Part shown: positions 41,015-52,530 of the stretch, one piece after another
Position numbering within the stretch: the stretch's first letter is position 1
Layout: each line of letters begins with the position of its first letter
DNA from: Prionace glauca
Lineage: Eukaryota > Chordata > Chondrichthyes > Carcharhiniformes > Carcharhinidae
DNA: 64,000 bases
Direction: 5' to 3'
NCBI GenBank assembly: GCA_037974335.1
Contig: CM075760.1
Span: 34,543,609-34,607,608, forward strand
Made by a program: the position numbers and the translations under genes
Notes under the pieces: model-generated
Seen by the model: the letters and a program-made list of their open reading frames with translations, nothing else
The model's database searches: none
Told to the model about the DNA's origin: nothing

Positions 41015-41765
41015 CATAGTTCAGTGCTGAATGTGATTCACAGAAGGAATAACAGCAGAATCCGGCCCCTGTAGTCACTTAGGAACACTCTGCTGTGTTA
41101 GAAAGTAAGATAACTGAGTGAATCTCTCCTCACACATGGAGCAGGTGAATAGTCTTTGAATGTATCTGTGCATCAGCACATTTTGCATTTAAATCTCTGC
41201 TCACAGTCAGAACTTTGAAAAGATTCCTTATCAGTGCGAACAAGTTGATGTGCATTGAGGTGCGATGACTGAGTGAATCTCTTCCCAAACTGGAGCAGGT
41301 GAATGGCCTCACCCAGAGTGAATGCACTCGTGAACACTTAGTTCACATGACCAGCTGAACCCAGTTCCACAGTGAGAGACTCTGGATGGTTTGCTGTCAG
41401 TGTGAACCTGCTGATAGCACATCAGATCCACAGACATTTTAAAACATTTTTCACAATCCAGACATTTAAAATATATTCCATCAGTGTGAACTCACTGACG
41501 AATTAACAAAATGAATGAATCAGTGAATTGCTTTCAATACATGGAGCAGGTGAATGACCTCTTCCTGGTGTGAACTGTCTGCAGTTGCTGCAGGATGGAC
41601 AATTGCCTGAATCTCTTACTACACTGAGAGCAGATGAGTGGAGTGGAACCAGAGTGAATGCACTGGTGAACCATCAGTAAAGTGCATTTATAAAGCTCCT
41701 GTCACAGTTGCAGAATTTAAATCCTCTCTCTGCAGTATGAACCCACTGGTGTGTGTGAGACTGGA
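41015..41765 (-). pseudogene. ZNF F: strongly decayed C2H2 array
   Basis: About eight or nine finger units in minus orientation can be followed by eye: 84-bp spacing of GGTGAATGGCCTC-type linkers and TCAGTGTGAACAAGTTGATG-type His regions. Frames are broken throughout; the longest open stretch is about 65 codons. One unit has the CGA Arg codon of HQRVH changed to TGA (41494-41492). A LINE directly follows the 3' end, and its insertion probably removed the original terminator region. The array lies in the same orientation as ZNF G, 600 bp downstream of it, so F and G are probably a tandem pair with F dead. Confidence 0.75.
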
Positions 41766-42021
41766 TGGAGATAAGTGGGAGTTCAGGGCTCAGACAAGAA
41801 GGATGTTGAGAGACAGTTTGGCCCATTAGGCTAATGGAATGGAGCAAAGCAGCAGAGACAACTGATGGGATTATCTCAATCTTAGGGACAAAGCATTTCC
41901 ATGGGCTGCTCACACCTGTTGTTGGAGGTGAGGATGGAGAAAACAGGGGAGAGGGAGAGCCCTTCAAAAGGAAATGACTTGTATTAGAGATATTAAAAAT
42001 ATTCACAATGTTTAAGACAAA
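41766..42021 (-). other. flank between ZNF F and ZNF G
   Basis: GTTGGAGGTGAGGATGGAGA and CCTTCAAAAGGAA match 56443-56490, which lies 3' of ZNF K. This is therefore a duplicated 3' flank of G and K. Confidence 0.5.
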
Positions 42022-42289
42022 CCTAGAATACCTAAGTGCAGAAGGAGGCCATTTGGCTCATTGAGCATACACTGACAATATTCCCACCCAGTAACTCCAT
42101 GTATTTGCTCTGCCAATCCCTCTGACAATGAGGAGTCACCTAGCATGGCCAATCAACCTAACCCATATATCTTTGGACTGTGGGAGAAAACACATGCAGA
42201 CAGTCATCCGGCATTCCAGGGCTGGAATTGAACTTGGATCCCTAGCTCTGTGATGCAGCAGTGCTAACAACTGTTACCGTACCACCCTG
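42022..42289 (-). mobile_element. SINE type B
   Basis: This is a minus-strand copy with tail AGTGCAGAAGGAGGCCATTT and decayed head. Confidence 0.8.
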
Positions 42290-42366
42290 AGATGGAATAT
42301 ACATCAGCAGAAACAGAGCCCAATGAACATGGTTCCTTTCTGGATGTAATTGATGGCAAAATCCAC

Positions 42367-43797
42367 TCACTTGTGAACTCGCTGGTGTGTTAGCAGATTG
42401 GATGAATGAGCAAATCCCTTCCCACACACAGAGCAGGTGTACGGCTTCTCCCCAGTGTGAACTCGCTTGTGTATCAGCAAGTTGAATGAATGAGAAAATC
42501 CCTTTCCACATTCTGAGCACGTGAACGGCCTCTCCCCAGTGTGAGTGCGCTGGTGCACAGTGAGATGACATAATTCTCTGAACGTAGTCCCACAATCAGA
42601 GCATCTGAACGGTCTCTCTCCAGTGTGAACACGTCGATGGGACACTAGATTGCAGGAAATCTTAAAGCCCTTCCCGCAGTCTGGACATTTAAAAGGTCTC
42701 TCCTCAGTGTGAACTCGTTGATGGCATATGAGTTCCCCTGAACGTTTAAAGCTTTTTCCACATTCTGCACATTTAAAAGGTCTCTCCTCAGTGTGAGTGC
42801 GCTGATGTGATGTGAGGGCAGATGATGTCTTGAACCCAATCCCACAGTGAGAGCACCTGAATGGGCTCTCATCAGTGTGGACACGTTGATGGCACAGCAG
42901 CTTCGCAGAACTTTTATAGCACTTCCCACATTCTGGGCATTTAAATGGTCTCTCAGTAGTGTGAACTTGCTGGTGTGTTAGCAAATTGGTGGACTGACTG
43001 AATCCCTTCCCACATTTGGAGCAGATGTAAGGTTTCTCATGAGTGTGAATTCGCTGGTGTCTCTGCAGACTAGATGAGTGAGTGAATCCCTTCCCACATT
43101 GAGAGCAGGAGAATGGCCTCTCCCCAGTGTGAGTGCGCCGGTGTACAGACAGGTCACTCGATTGCCTAAATGCAGTGCCACACTGAGAGCATCTGAAAGG
43201 TCTCTCATCAGTGTGAGTGCGCTGGTGTTTAGTTAGGGCATTGGATGACTTGAACCCACTCCCACAGTCAGAGCACCTGAAAGGTCTCTCGTCAGTGTGA
43301 ATATGTTGATGGGACATGAGTTCCCCTGCACTTTTAAAGCACTTCCCACAGTCCGGGCATTTAAAAGGTCTGTCCTCAGTATGAACTCGCTGGTGTGCCA
43401 GCAGGTTAGGCGATCTTGAGAATCTCTTCCCACATTCGGAGCAGATGAATGGCTTCTCCCCGGTCTGAACTCGCTGGCTTTTCATCCCACACTCAGAGGA
43501 GCTCAATAGCCTCTTTCCATTGTGGACTTCCTGGTGTCTTAGCAAGTTGGTTAACTGAGTGAATCCCTTCCCACAGTCAGAGCAGATGAATGGTTTCTCC
43601 CCAGTGTGACTGCGGCAATGCATTTCCAGGTGAGATGGGGATTGGAATCTCTTCCCACAGTCCTCATATTTCCACGGTTTCTTCTTGGTGTGACTGCAAT
43701 TGTGTGTTGACAGGTAAGATAATTGGCTGAAGCCTCTTCCACACACAGAACACGTGTACGGTTTCTCCCCAGTGTGAACGGTTCTTTTTGTTGCCAT
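42367..43797 (-). CDS. ZNF G: intact 17-unit C2H2 protein
   Basis: The frame is open for 476 codons from the ATG at 43797 ([16 protein letters not shown]) to HQRVHK and a stop. It has seventeen C2H2 units. Unit 2 ([12 protein letters not shown]) has Tyr for the first Cys, and unit 4 is collapsed ([17 protein letters not shown]) and cannot fold. The rest keep their ligands. Linkers alternate between TGERP, TDERP and TEERP, and [11 protein letters not shown]-type fingers recur, so the array grew by block duplication. Unlike A, B, C, H and I, this gene and K keep one more N-terminal finger ahead of the KPWK unit. The terminal exon begins at 43899. Likely a nuclear DNA-binding protein; no effector domain in this exon. 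Confidence 0.9.
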   Translation of the reverse strand: MATKRTVHTGEKPYTCSVCGRGFSQLSYLSTHNCSHTKKKPWKYEDCGKRFQSPSHLEMHCRSHTGEKPFICSDCGKGFTQLTNLLRHQEVHNGKRLLSSSECGMKSQRVQTGEKPFICSECGKRFSRSPNLLAHQRVHTEDRPFKCPDCGKCFKSAGELMSHQHIHTDERPFRCSDCGSGFKSSNALTKHQRTHTDERPFRCSQCGTAFRQSSDLSVHRRTHTGERPFSCSQCGKGFTHSSSLQRHQRIHTHEKPYICSKCGKGFSQSTNLLTHQQVHTTERPFKCPECGKCYKSSAKLLCHQRVHTDESPFRCSHCGIGFKTSSALTSHQRTHTEERPFKCAECGKSFKRSGELICHQRVHTEERPFKCPDCGKGFKISCNLVSHRRVHTGERPFRCSDCGTTFRELCHLTVHQRTHTGERPFTCSECGKGFSHSFNLLIHKRVHTGEKPYTCSVCGKGFAHSSNLLTHQRVHK

Positions 43798-43899
43798 GTT
43801 AAAAATCTGCTGATATTTACACTGTGATAAGTTATGCAATTGTCAGATCCAGATGTGATGTTTGGTTTAAATCTCCTGACTGCAAGCCCTCTCGAAATC
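43798..43899 (-). other. ZNF G terminal-exon 5' end
   Basis: The acceptor CAATTTCACAG ends at 43900 and the exon starts GATTTCGAGAGGG. Confidence 0.65.
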
Positions 43900-44224
43900 C
43901 TGTGAAATTGATTTGAAACAGAAAAAAGGGAATGAGAGAGAGAACCCACAAAACAGGTTGTGAAATTGAGCTGAATAAATCTGGTAATTTGTGGGGCTGA
44001 CAGGAGGAAAACATGACCATGAAAGCTGCCAGATTGTTGTCAAAAATTCAACTGATTCACAAATTTTCTTCAGGGAAAGGGGTGAGACGGAGAAGATGGA
44101 AGAGGCAGGAGTCATATCGACAATCAACCAAGACTTCTTTAAAATCTCCCAAACGCTCAACCTCTATCACTTGGTGAGATCAGGTATCAGGAGTCTGTGA
44201 ACATCATCACTGGTATTCACACAC
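43900..44224 (-). other. ZNF G intron with block shared with ZNF K
   Basis: CTGGTAATTTGTGGGGCTGA to TTCTTCAGGGAAAG matches 60976-61075 upstream of ZNF K, so the G and K introns are homologous. Confidence 0.6.
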
Positions 44225-44712
44225 TGTCCTGAGTAAAGGTTGACCAAGATGTTGCCTGGTCTCGAGGACATCAGCTATGAGGGGTGGTTGAACAAACTAG
44301 GATTGTTTTCACTGTAAAGACAGAGGCAGAGGGCAGATCTGATGGAGGTGAAAACATTCTGAAAGGCATAGACAAGGTGGATATTCAGATGATTTTTCCC
44401 AAGGTGGAAGTGTCAATTACAAGGGGATACAGGTTCAAGGTGAGGCGGGGGGGGGGGGTAGTTTAAGGGAGATATGAAGGGGAAGTTTTTCACGCAGAGA
44501 GTGGTGGATGCCTGGAACATGCTGCCAGAGGAGGTGGTGGAAGGAGGGACATTAGCAACATTTAACAGGCATCTGAATGGGGAGGGAGTAGACGGATATG
44601 GATGAAGTAAGGGCAGAAGGTACTTTTTAGATAATTTTGGGCACCATGATCAGCACAGGTTTGGAGAACCGAAGGGTCTTTTCCTGTGCTGTATTTTCTT
44701 TGTTCTTTAACT
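44225..44712 (+). mobile_element. CR1-like LINE 3' end
   Basis: The C-terminal coding pattern (AAGTTTTTCACGCAGAGAGT, then ATGCTGCCAGAGGAGGTGG) ends in CTGTGCTGTATTTTCTTTG and TTCTT. The tail is the same kind as in SINE C. Confidence 0.7.
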
Positions 44713-44744
44713 CTTATGGCATCCAGTATTGGATGAACGGAAAT

Positions 44745-44990
44745 TTCCTTTGTGAACTATCCAGATCCTAATGAATCTGAAGATTCTATCAATGTTGAAG
44801 TGATGCTTGGCTTAAAATTCTCATTGACAAATCCTCCCCCTCCAACTCCCTCGGTCCACCCGAACAGGCACTGGAGTGGGGCGACTTGGGGGTTTTCACA
44901 GTAACTTCAATGCGGTGTCAATGTAAGCATACTTGTGACACCAATAAATAAACCCTAACTCCCTGTAAAAGGAGTTTTAAAATCCATCAC
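44745..44990 (-). pseudogene. relic of another ZNF terminal-exon start
   Basis: On the minus strand GGATTTTAAAACTCCTTTTACAG is an acceptor like those of A and D, followed by GGAGTTGGAGGGGGAGG. No finger array follows. A SINE tail (44851-44956) interrupts it. Confidence 0.45.
44851..44956 (+). mobile_element. SINE type A tail
   Basis: This is a 5'-truncated insertion flanked by AACTCCCT at 44843-44850 and 44957-44964, a clean target duplication. Confidence 0.8.
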
Positions 44991-45009
44991 TGTCATTCCA
45001 GGATAGACA

Positions 45010-45365
45010 TTGACAATCTCTCTCCTCCTGCTGGCAGGGAGCACCGCGCATGCGCACTCCTGCACCTTGCCTGGAGAAGCTGGCGGTCCTTCTTCCGGGT
45101 TTGTCTCTGCGGGAAGCAGAGCGGCTCAGGACAAACTCGGGACTGGCCTGGAACCTTCTTATTCGAGGTTTAGTGACTTCACTGGTTGTTTATGAAGCCT
45201 TTCCACCTTCCCTTTGCGGCAGTCTCTCTCTCAGACCCGCCGCTTCCTGACCCGCCGCAAGGACAAGAAACAAGGAACTCCCGACCGCCAGCATCCCCAC
45301 TGCGCAAACTCAGAACATGGCCTGTACTGCGCCTGCGCGGAACTCCTCTGCTGCCTGAATTGGGA
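45010..45365. promoter_or_regulatory. CpG-rich promoter-like block
   Basis: CACCGCGCATGCGCACTC (NRF1-like) at 45040, ACTGCGCCTGCGCGG at 45328 and dense CpG are seen. It lies right of ZNF G and the exon relic, so it may hold exon 1 of ZNF G. No certain donor was found. Confidence 0.45.
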
Positions 45366-45500
45366 TGTGGTGGAGATGCCGGCGTTGGACTGGGGTAAAC
45401 ACAGTAAGAAGTTTCACAACACCAGGTTAAAGTCCAACAGCTTTATTTGGAATCACCAGCTTTCGGAGCAGTGCACCAAAAACTCGTAATTCCAAATAAA
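45366..45500 (-). repeat. repeat U2 copy, inverted
   Basis: ACAACACCAGGTTAAAGTCC and CAGCTTTCGGAGCAGTGCAC are the reverse of the U2 ends at 16310 and 39400. Confidence 0.6.
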
Positions 45501-45612
45501 CAATTTCCCCTGGTTTCTGTGGGTATGATTAATCTTTCATTCCCTCACCCTGCAGTATAAATATCTCCCACTTTCTATGCCTTTTAGCTTTGACAAAAGG
45601 TAATCTGGACTC

Positions 45613-45953
45613 AAAATGGCACAGTGGTATGGTAGTTAGCACTGTTACCTCACAGTGCCAGGCACCCGGGTTTGATTCCTGGCTTGGATCACTGACTGTG
45701 TGGAGTTTGCACGTTCTCTCCATGTCTGCATGGATTTCCTCCAGATACTCCAGTTTCATCCCACAGTCCAAAAGATGTGTGGGTTAGCTGCATTGGCTAT
45801 GTTAAATTCCGCCTTGGTAGCTTGGGATGCATATGTTAGAGGGATTGGGGGTAAATATGTGGGGTTGTGGGAATAGGGTCTGGGTGGGATTGTTGTTGGT
45901 GCAGACTCGATGGGCCTAATGGCTTCTCTCTGTACTGCATAGGTTCTATGATA
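45613..45953 (+). mobile_element. SINE type B, full length
   Basis: The head (GTAGTTAGCACTGTTACCTC), B box (CCGGGTTTGATTCCTGG), body and complete type-B tail (GCAGACTCGATGGGCC, then TAGGTTCTATGATA) are present. Confidence 0.9.
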
Positions 45954-45954
45954 T

Positions 45955-46035
45955 GTCAGCTCTTTTCTCTCCATACAGATGCTGCCAAACCTGCTGAGAT
46001 TTTCCAACACTTTCTCTTTTGGTTTCAGATTCACA
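45955..46035 (+). repeat. repeat U1 copy
   Basis: ATGCTGCCAAACCTGCTGAG followed by a TTCCAACACTTTCTC segment matches U1. Confidence 0.6.
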
Positions 46036-46109
46036 AATATCTCATAATCATTCTTTAGCTATTATCAGGACTGAAAGGCCAACAATGAAGTTGGGAAACT
46101 TATAACAAT

Positions 46110-46318
46110 GTGTGTAGTCTGTATGGAATTTGCACATTATCAGCAAGGGTTTCCTCTAGGTGCTCTGGTTTCCTCCCAGAGTCCAAAGATGTGTATTTAT
46201 TGGCCATGGTAAATTGCCCCTTAATGTCAGGCGACGAGCATACTCCAAAGATGTGCATGTTAGGTGGATTACCATGCTAAATTGCTCTTTAATGTTTTGT
46301 AGTTGCCTCTGTACCAAT
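46110..46318 (+). mobile_element. SINE body fragments
   Basis: Two partial SINE bodies (AGTCCAAAGATGTGTATTTA and CTCCAAAGATGTGCATGTTA) lie in a row. They have no head or tail. Confidence 0.55.
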
Positions 46319-46320
46319 TA

Positions 46321-46505
46321 TTAAGAACATAAGAAATAGGAGCAGGAGTAGGCCATCTGGCCCTTCGAGCCTGCTCCGCCATTCAATAAGATCATGGCTG
46401 ATCTGTCGTGGCTCAGTTCCACGTTCCGGCCCTCTCCCCATAACCCTTAATCCCCTCTCTTATCAAAAACCCATCAACCCGTTTCTTAAAAATATTTAGC
46501 GAGGA
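46321..46505 (-). mobile_element. family-alpha LINE 3' stub
   Basis: The 185 bp match the 3' end of the LINE at 57899, ending within the last coding block (TTTAGCGAGG). The copy is severely 5'-truncated but little diverged. Confidence 0.9.
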
Positions 46506-46689
46506 ATTATTGTTCAGTATAGATTTAAGGTTCATGGAAAGAGGTGGAATTGGATGGTCAAAATTGCTTATCGCCTTTGGAACATCATTTTTTCCTGGAA
46601 TTTCTTTTCATTTTTGGCTCTTACTGACATTAATACTTTAGCCCAACATTAGGCTGCTGTTGGCCATGGAAAGGACAGGAAGTGTCCCT

Positions 46690-46850
46690 TGTGTGTGTAT
46701 ATGTGGGAGCTGGTGTATACATGAGTTGTGTATTGTGAAATATATCTGTGTGGGTGCATGTGTCTATCGGTGTGTCTGTGTGGAGAGGATGTGTGTGTGT
46801 AACAGAGGGTGAGAGTGTTTGTGGATCTGTGCTTAGGTGTCTGTATGTGC
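46690..46850 (+). repeat. TG-rich low-complexity tract
   Basis: Irregular TGTGTG runs are spaced by other bases. Confidence 0.8.
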
Positions 46851-47154
46851 TGATTCTCATAAACTTAGCACAAATTGTTTCCGCCAAGCAGACAATGTGG
46901 TTCCTAAGAGTCCCATTGAGTGATTTGAGTGATACAATTAGCAGATCCATCATCCAGGGTGAAACCACAAGCTGTGCTGTGTGAAATCCGACATTACACA
47001 GGCCTCACTTCTCCCAGAATAACCTGAAGTGTCTGCTGCTTTTCAGATCCCTTTCTTTCTGCTCATCTGTTTAAAGTTACAAACAGAAAGGTCCAGTTTT
47101 TCTCCTGGAGTTTGACACAAAGCAGCTTTCACAATGATGCAGAGTTTCAGCCAA

Positions 47155-47760
47155 TGAGATAAACCCGGTTTCAGCCCCGCCCCTCATTAACTGCGATTGG
47201 TTGGAGGACCAACCGCTCCGCTCGGACCTCCAGTCCCGCACCCCATTCACTGGTTGGAGGAACAGCCCCGCCTCCTCTTCCTATTGGGCCGTAGCTGCTA
47301 TCAATCACTGCCAGGCATTGTGATGTAGAGCATGCGCAATGCCGCTGGAAGCTCAGGATTGAGGCGGTGAAAATTCTCATCGCATCAGAAACCGGCGGGT
47401 GGGTAATGAGGGAGGGATGGAGCCGGCGGGTGGGTAATGAGGGAGGGATGGAGCCGGCGGGTGAGCTGGAGGCTTCAATAACGCCGTGTCGACGCCGAGC
47501 CCCGAATACAAAGCTCCGGTGCGAGTTGTGAACCTGGGAAATCAGTTCGGGCTTTTCCCGGAGTTAGGCCCAGATTCCCCACCGCCATGTTTATCGTGAG
47601 ACTGTGTGGTTAGGCGCATGCAAACTGAGGGCTCCGCCCCTAATTGGTTGGAGGATCATTCTGTCTCGCTCGGTCCTCCAGCCCCGCCTCCTCTTCCTAT
47701 TGGTCCGGATCTGCTGTCAATCACCCTGGGGCATTGTGAGGTAAGGGAGAGGATTTACAA
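47155..47760. promoter_or_regulatory. CpG promoter with duplicated core, left of ZNF H and I
   Basis: Two direct copies of the core (47180-47340 and 47640-47745) each carry ATTGGTTGGAGGA, a GC box (CCCCGCCTCCTCTTCC), TATTGG and a GCATTGTGA end. The third copy is at 26905-27010. The second copy ends with GTGAG and GTAAGG at 47741, a strong plus-strand splice donor that fits exon 1 of ZNF H or I. Frames in this block are artefacts. Confidence 0.65.
47390..47466 (+). repeat. 31-bp tandem repeat, about 2.5 copies
   Basis: Unit AGCCGGCGGGTGGGTAATGA plus GGGAGGGATGG is repeated almost exactly. Confidence 0.9.
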
Positions 47761-48062
47761 ACACCCGCTGGAGGCCCCAACACCCCCAGTAAGAACCATT
47801 GGGTTTTATTGTCAGTCTGCAGACAGGAGCTGGAGAACTGAACCCAGACAGAGGAAAGGGAGGGAGGAAACTGAGAGTGGAGGAAAGAAATGATGAGATG
47901 GGGTTAAATTTGAGCCCAGGGATCAGGGACAATGTGAGGTACAGGGATTTTCAGATTTGGGGGAACAAGAGAGGGAAAAAATGTCCCAGGGAAACTAGAA
48001 TTCTCTGTTCAGAATTTCTATCCTGGACTGACGACGATGACTTTTGTAAACTCATTTTATAG

Positions 48063-48328
48063 GATATTAGAAAGGATGAGTGCAGATGGGTTAGGGCTAA
48101 CCCTAACCAAACTTAATGTCAAACTTCACCTGACAGTCATTTAGTTCATTGTGACCTGAATATCAACAGCTTTGAGGCTTACAGGAGAATTGCTCCTTTG
48201 TTCTGTCTGAGGGAAAATGATTTAAACATCAGTGTTACTGGAAAAGCACCAAGAGACACACGCACACCTGAGTGAGAGTAATCCAGTGAACTGACTGTGG
48301 AAAGAAATTTAACCAGTTACACAGCCTG
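48063..48328 (+). other. ZNF H terminal-exon 5' part
   Basis: The acceptor CTCATTTTATAG ends at 48062. TTAACCAGTTACACAGCCTG, the relic-finger segment common to paralogues, ends at 48328 where a LINE is inserted. GGTTAGGGCTAACCCTAACC lies at 48089-48108. Confidence 0.65.
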
Positions 48329-48917
48329 CAGCTGTATAGGGCATTGGTGAGGCCGCAGCTGGAGTACTGTGTGCAGATTTGGGCACCGCACCTGCGCAAG
48401 GATATTTTGGCCCTGGAGGGAGTGCAGAGGAGGTTTACTAGGCTGATACCGGAGTTGAGGGGATTGAGCTATGAGGAGAGGCTGAATAAACTAGGCTTGT
48501 ACTCGTTAGAGTTTAGAAGAATGAGGGGAGATCTCATTGAGACGTATAAGATGATGAATGGGATGGATAGGATAGAGGTGGAGAGACTCTTCCCGCTCAA
48601 AAAAGACAGTAGGACTAGGGGGCACAGCCTCAAGGTAAAGGGGAGGCGGTTTAGAACAGAGTTGAGGAGGAACTTCTTCACTCAAAGGGTGGTGAATCTC
48701 TGGAATTCTCTGCCCGTTGAAGTGGTGGAGGCTGCCTCGCTAAATATTTTTAAGAAACGGGTTGATGGGTTTTTGATAAGAGAAGGGATTAAGGGTTATG
48801 GGGAGAGGGCGGGAAGGTGGAGCTGAGCCACGACAGATCAGCCATGATCTTATTGAATGGCGGGGCAGGCTCGAAGGGCCAGATGGCCTACTCCTGCTCC
48901 TATTTCTTATGTTCTTA
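48329..48917 (+). mobile_element. family-alpha LINE 3' part inside ZNF H exon
   Basis: An open plus-strand frame of 160 codons (48344-48826, RPQLEYCVQIWAPHL to YGERAGRWS) and the tail ending CTTATGTTCTTATAT split the ZNF segment ACACAGCCTG / AAAACATCAC that is contiguous in ZNF I (50825-50845). It is 5'-truncated and young. Confidence 0.9.
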
Positions 48918-48962
48918 TATAAAACATCACACCATTCACAGTGTGGACAAGCCTTCAATTAA

Positions 48963-49820
<858 letters not shown>

Positions 49821-50250
49821 AGGTTGGATTCTGCTGTTTCTGCTAATGTTCATTACATCCAGGATTGATCGTTGGACAATTTTAAGTTTGTTTCTGTTGA
49901 TATTAACAAACTATAACTGGCTGAAGTTTAATATTCTGTAGGTGTCACTAACGTTCAAAGCTACAGTGTCCCTTTTTAAAGCACCATCTGTGATCTTTCA
50001 GCTGAATTCAAGAACTCTCAACAGAAATCTGGTTGTGATAAGACTGAAATTTTTATTTCAATCCTAAATTGATCTTAGATGCAAAATCTACAATTCATTG
50101 TCTCCTGAGAATATGGGTTTTCATCAAGTGGAGGTGACTTTGCTAGATCGTGTACATTCACAGGATAAAGGATGATCATTCCAACAGTGCAACAACAAGA
50201 GCCAAACTGAAAACAACAACCCATAACCAGACCTGAGAACCACTTAATAT
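49821..50250 (+). other. ZNF H 3' flank
   Basis: TTTCTGTTGATATTAACAAA and TTTTTATTTCAATCCTAAAT match the flank of ZNF I (51770-51940). Confidence 0.55.
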
Positions 50251-50937
50251 GTGGCACTTGAAGCAGAACCTGCCTCTCACAGATTGGTCTCTACAGCCAA
50301 CAGTCACAGTGAACCAGAGAGTGGGTGGGTCTTGAGGGTCCCAGTGACCAGGAGAGAAAACAATCTTCTTGATTTTGCACAGAAAGCAAGAGAGCTGAAG
50401 GCAGACAGACTGGAGGGAGGGAGGAAACAGGGAGTGGAGGGCAGAGATGGTGGGATGGGTTTGGATTTTGGCCCAGGGAGGAGGGAGAGTGGGTTTTACA
50501 AATTTGGGGGAACAAGAGAGGAAAGAATGTTCCAGAGAAATTAGAAATGTTTGAGATGAATTTCTATCCTGGACTGACAGTGATTAATTTTATAATTTTT
50601 TTTACAGATCTTACAAGGGAAAGATTTGTAGATGCGAAACTCAAAACAACATTTTGGTTTGAGTCATTCAACTATTCATCAGTCTTTCAATGTGGAAGGA
50701 GATATGTTTATCTGTGGAAAAGATCTTAAACATCAGTGCAACTGGAGAAACACCAAGACACACATTCACACACCTGAGTGAGAGTGTTCCAATAAACTGA
50801 CTGTGGAAAGAACTTTAACCAGTAACACAGCCTGAAAAAACATCACACCATTCACAGAGGGGAGCAAACTCGTGTTCTGTATGTGGACGAGGTTTCAACT
50901 GCTCTCTAGGCTGGGGAGACAGGAGGAGACCCAGACC
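50251..50937 (+). other. ZNF I upstream intron end and terminal-exon 5' part
   Basis: 50380-50607 matches 47830-48062 before ZNF H (GAATTTCTATCCTGGACTGA). The acceptor TTTTTTTTACAG ends at 50607. The relic finger (GGAAAGAACTTTAACCAGT) is followed by the start region. Confidence 0.6.
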
Positions 50938-51738
50938 ATGGAGAAACGTTGGAAATGTGGGGACTGTGGTAAAGGATTCAAGTCTTTATTCCGGCTGGAA
51001 ATCCATCGACGCAGTCACACCGGGGAGAAGCCATTCGTCTGTTCTGTGTGTGGGAAGAAATTTACCAAGACAACCTACCTGATGTTACACCAGAGAATTC
51101 ACACTGAGGAGAGGCCCTTCAGCTGCACTTACTGTGGGAAGAGATTCAACAGCACATCCAGCCTCGCTACACACCAGCGAATTCACACTGGGGTGAAGCC
51201 ATTCACCTGCTCTGTGTGCAGTGAGAGATTCACTCGGTCATCCGGCCTTTGGACACATCAGCAAATTCACACTGAGGAGAAACCATTCAGCTGCACCACC
51301 TGTGGAAAGAGTTTCAGACAGTCATCGACCCTGACTGCACACCAACGCACTCACACCGGGGAGAGACCATTCACCTGCTCCGTGTGTGGGAAGAAATTCT
51401 CTCAGTCGTTCGATCTGGTGAGACACCAGCGACTTCACACCGGGGAGAGACCGTTCACCTGCTCGGTGTGTGGGAAGGGATTCGCTCGGTTATTCACCCT
51501 CCAGTCCCACCACCGCATTCACACTCAGGAGAATCCATTCAGCTGCAGTACCTGTGGAAAGAGTTTCAAGCAGTCATCCAACCTTCTGACTCACCAACGT
51601 ACTCACTCTGGGGAGAGGCCTTTCACCTGCCCCTTGTGTAGAAAGACATTCACAAGGTCCTCCAGCCTGCTGAGACACCAGCAAATTCATAAGAGACTGC
51701 AAGGATTGGATTCTGCTTTTAATCACAGCCAGGATTGA
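50938..51738 (+). CDS. ZNF I: intact nine-finger C2H2 protein
   Basis: The start is the family ATG at 50938 in a good context (AGACCATGG), giving 266 codons; an in-frame ATG at 50881 would add 19 residues. Nine C2H2 fingers all keep CX2C and HX3H. Fingers 3, 5, 7 and 8 have the pattern CGKxF with polar helices (STSSLATH, QSSTLTAH, RLFTLQSH and QSSNLLTH). The linker after finger 7 is TQENP. The tail RLQGLDSAFNHSQD matches the end of ZNF C. The terminal exon starts at 50608. AATAAA at 52055-52060, about 320 bp after the stop, is a likely polyadenylation signal. Presumably a nuclear DNA-binding factor. Confidence 0.9.
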   Translation: MEKRWKCGDCGKGFKSLFRLEIHRRSHTGEKPFVCSVCGKKFTKTTYLMLHQRIHTEERPFSCTYCGKRFNSTSSLATHQRIHTGVKPFTCSVCSERFTRSSGLWTHQQIHTEEKPFSCTTCGKSFRQSSTLTAHQRTHTGERPFTCSVCGKKFSQSFDLVRHQRLHTGERPFTCSVCGKGFARLFTLQSHHRIHTQENPFSCSTCGKSFKQSSNLLTHQRTHSGERPFTCPLCRKTFTRSSSLLRHQQIHKRLQGLDSAFNHSQD

Positions 51739-52060
51739 TAGCCTGACAATATTGGTTCAATTTTTGCTGATATTAACATCCCTATAAATAGCTGGAGTTT
51801 AATATTCTGGCGATGTCACTGATTTTTGGAGCTGTAATATCCCTTTTTGAAAACACCTTCTGTGATCTTTCTTCTTAATTCAAGAATCCTCAACAAGAAC
51901 CTGTTCAACATAAAATTATGAACTTTACCTCAATCCTAAACTAATCTTTGATGCAAATCAGTGTGTGAATGATTCCTGATTAACAACTCCAATTAGAAAA
52001 TGCTAATTAATCCTTGCTGATAATTCTGACTGATCCCTTCACGTCCGTTATGAAAATAAA
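51739..52060 (+). other. ZNF I 3' UTR
   Basis: The sequence is homologous to 3' flanks of H, D and the fused end of B. It ends with AATAAA. Confidence 0.5.
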
Positions 52061-52530
52061 TTATGAAGGATCCTAAACAAATAGTGAAATACTATATAGG
52101 CACAGTAAAAGTTTACATGAAAACTTTAAGAATAAGCAGTGATATTGATGAAACTGGGAAGTTGCTGAGTTCAATCATTTCTGGCACAGCAGCAGCAATG
52201 TTGGTAAAGGTGAGACCCACAACAAAGATTGGTTTGAGATCCATTCAGCAGAGATGACACCTGCCATTGAAGCAAAAAATCGAAGCCTGTCTGATGGACA
52301 ATATAAACCCAATAGCTGGAACACTGCATCAGTTGAAAGAAGTGTTGAAAACGGAGATACACTGTTAATAAACACAGGACAATCCTACACCAGTAATTCC
52401 AAATTGCCTGTGATAATGAATATCTCTGCTGTGTTTGATGGGATTAAGAAAGTGGTGCTACCGGCTCAAAATTTGGCCCCTGAAATTGGCAGATGGTGAT
52501 GTTTTCACCGACAGAAGTCCCGCTGGTTTG
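52061..52530. other. unassigned spacer
   Basis: Short frames exist but none shows a known domain. No repeat was recognised. Confidence 0.35.
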
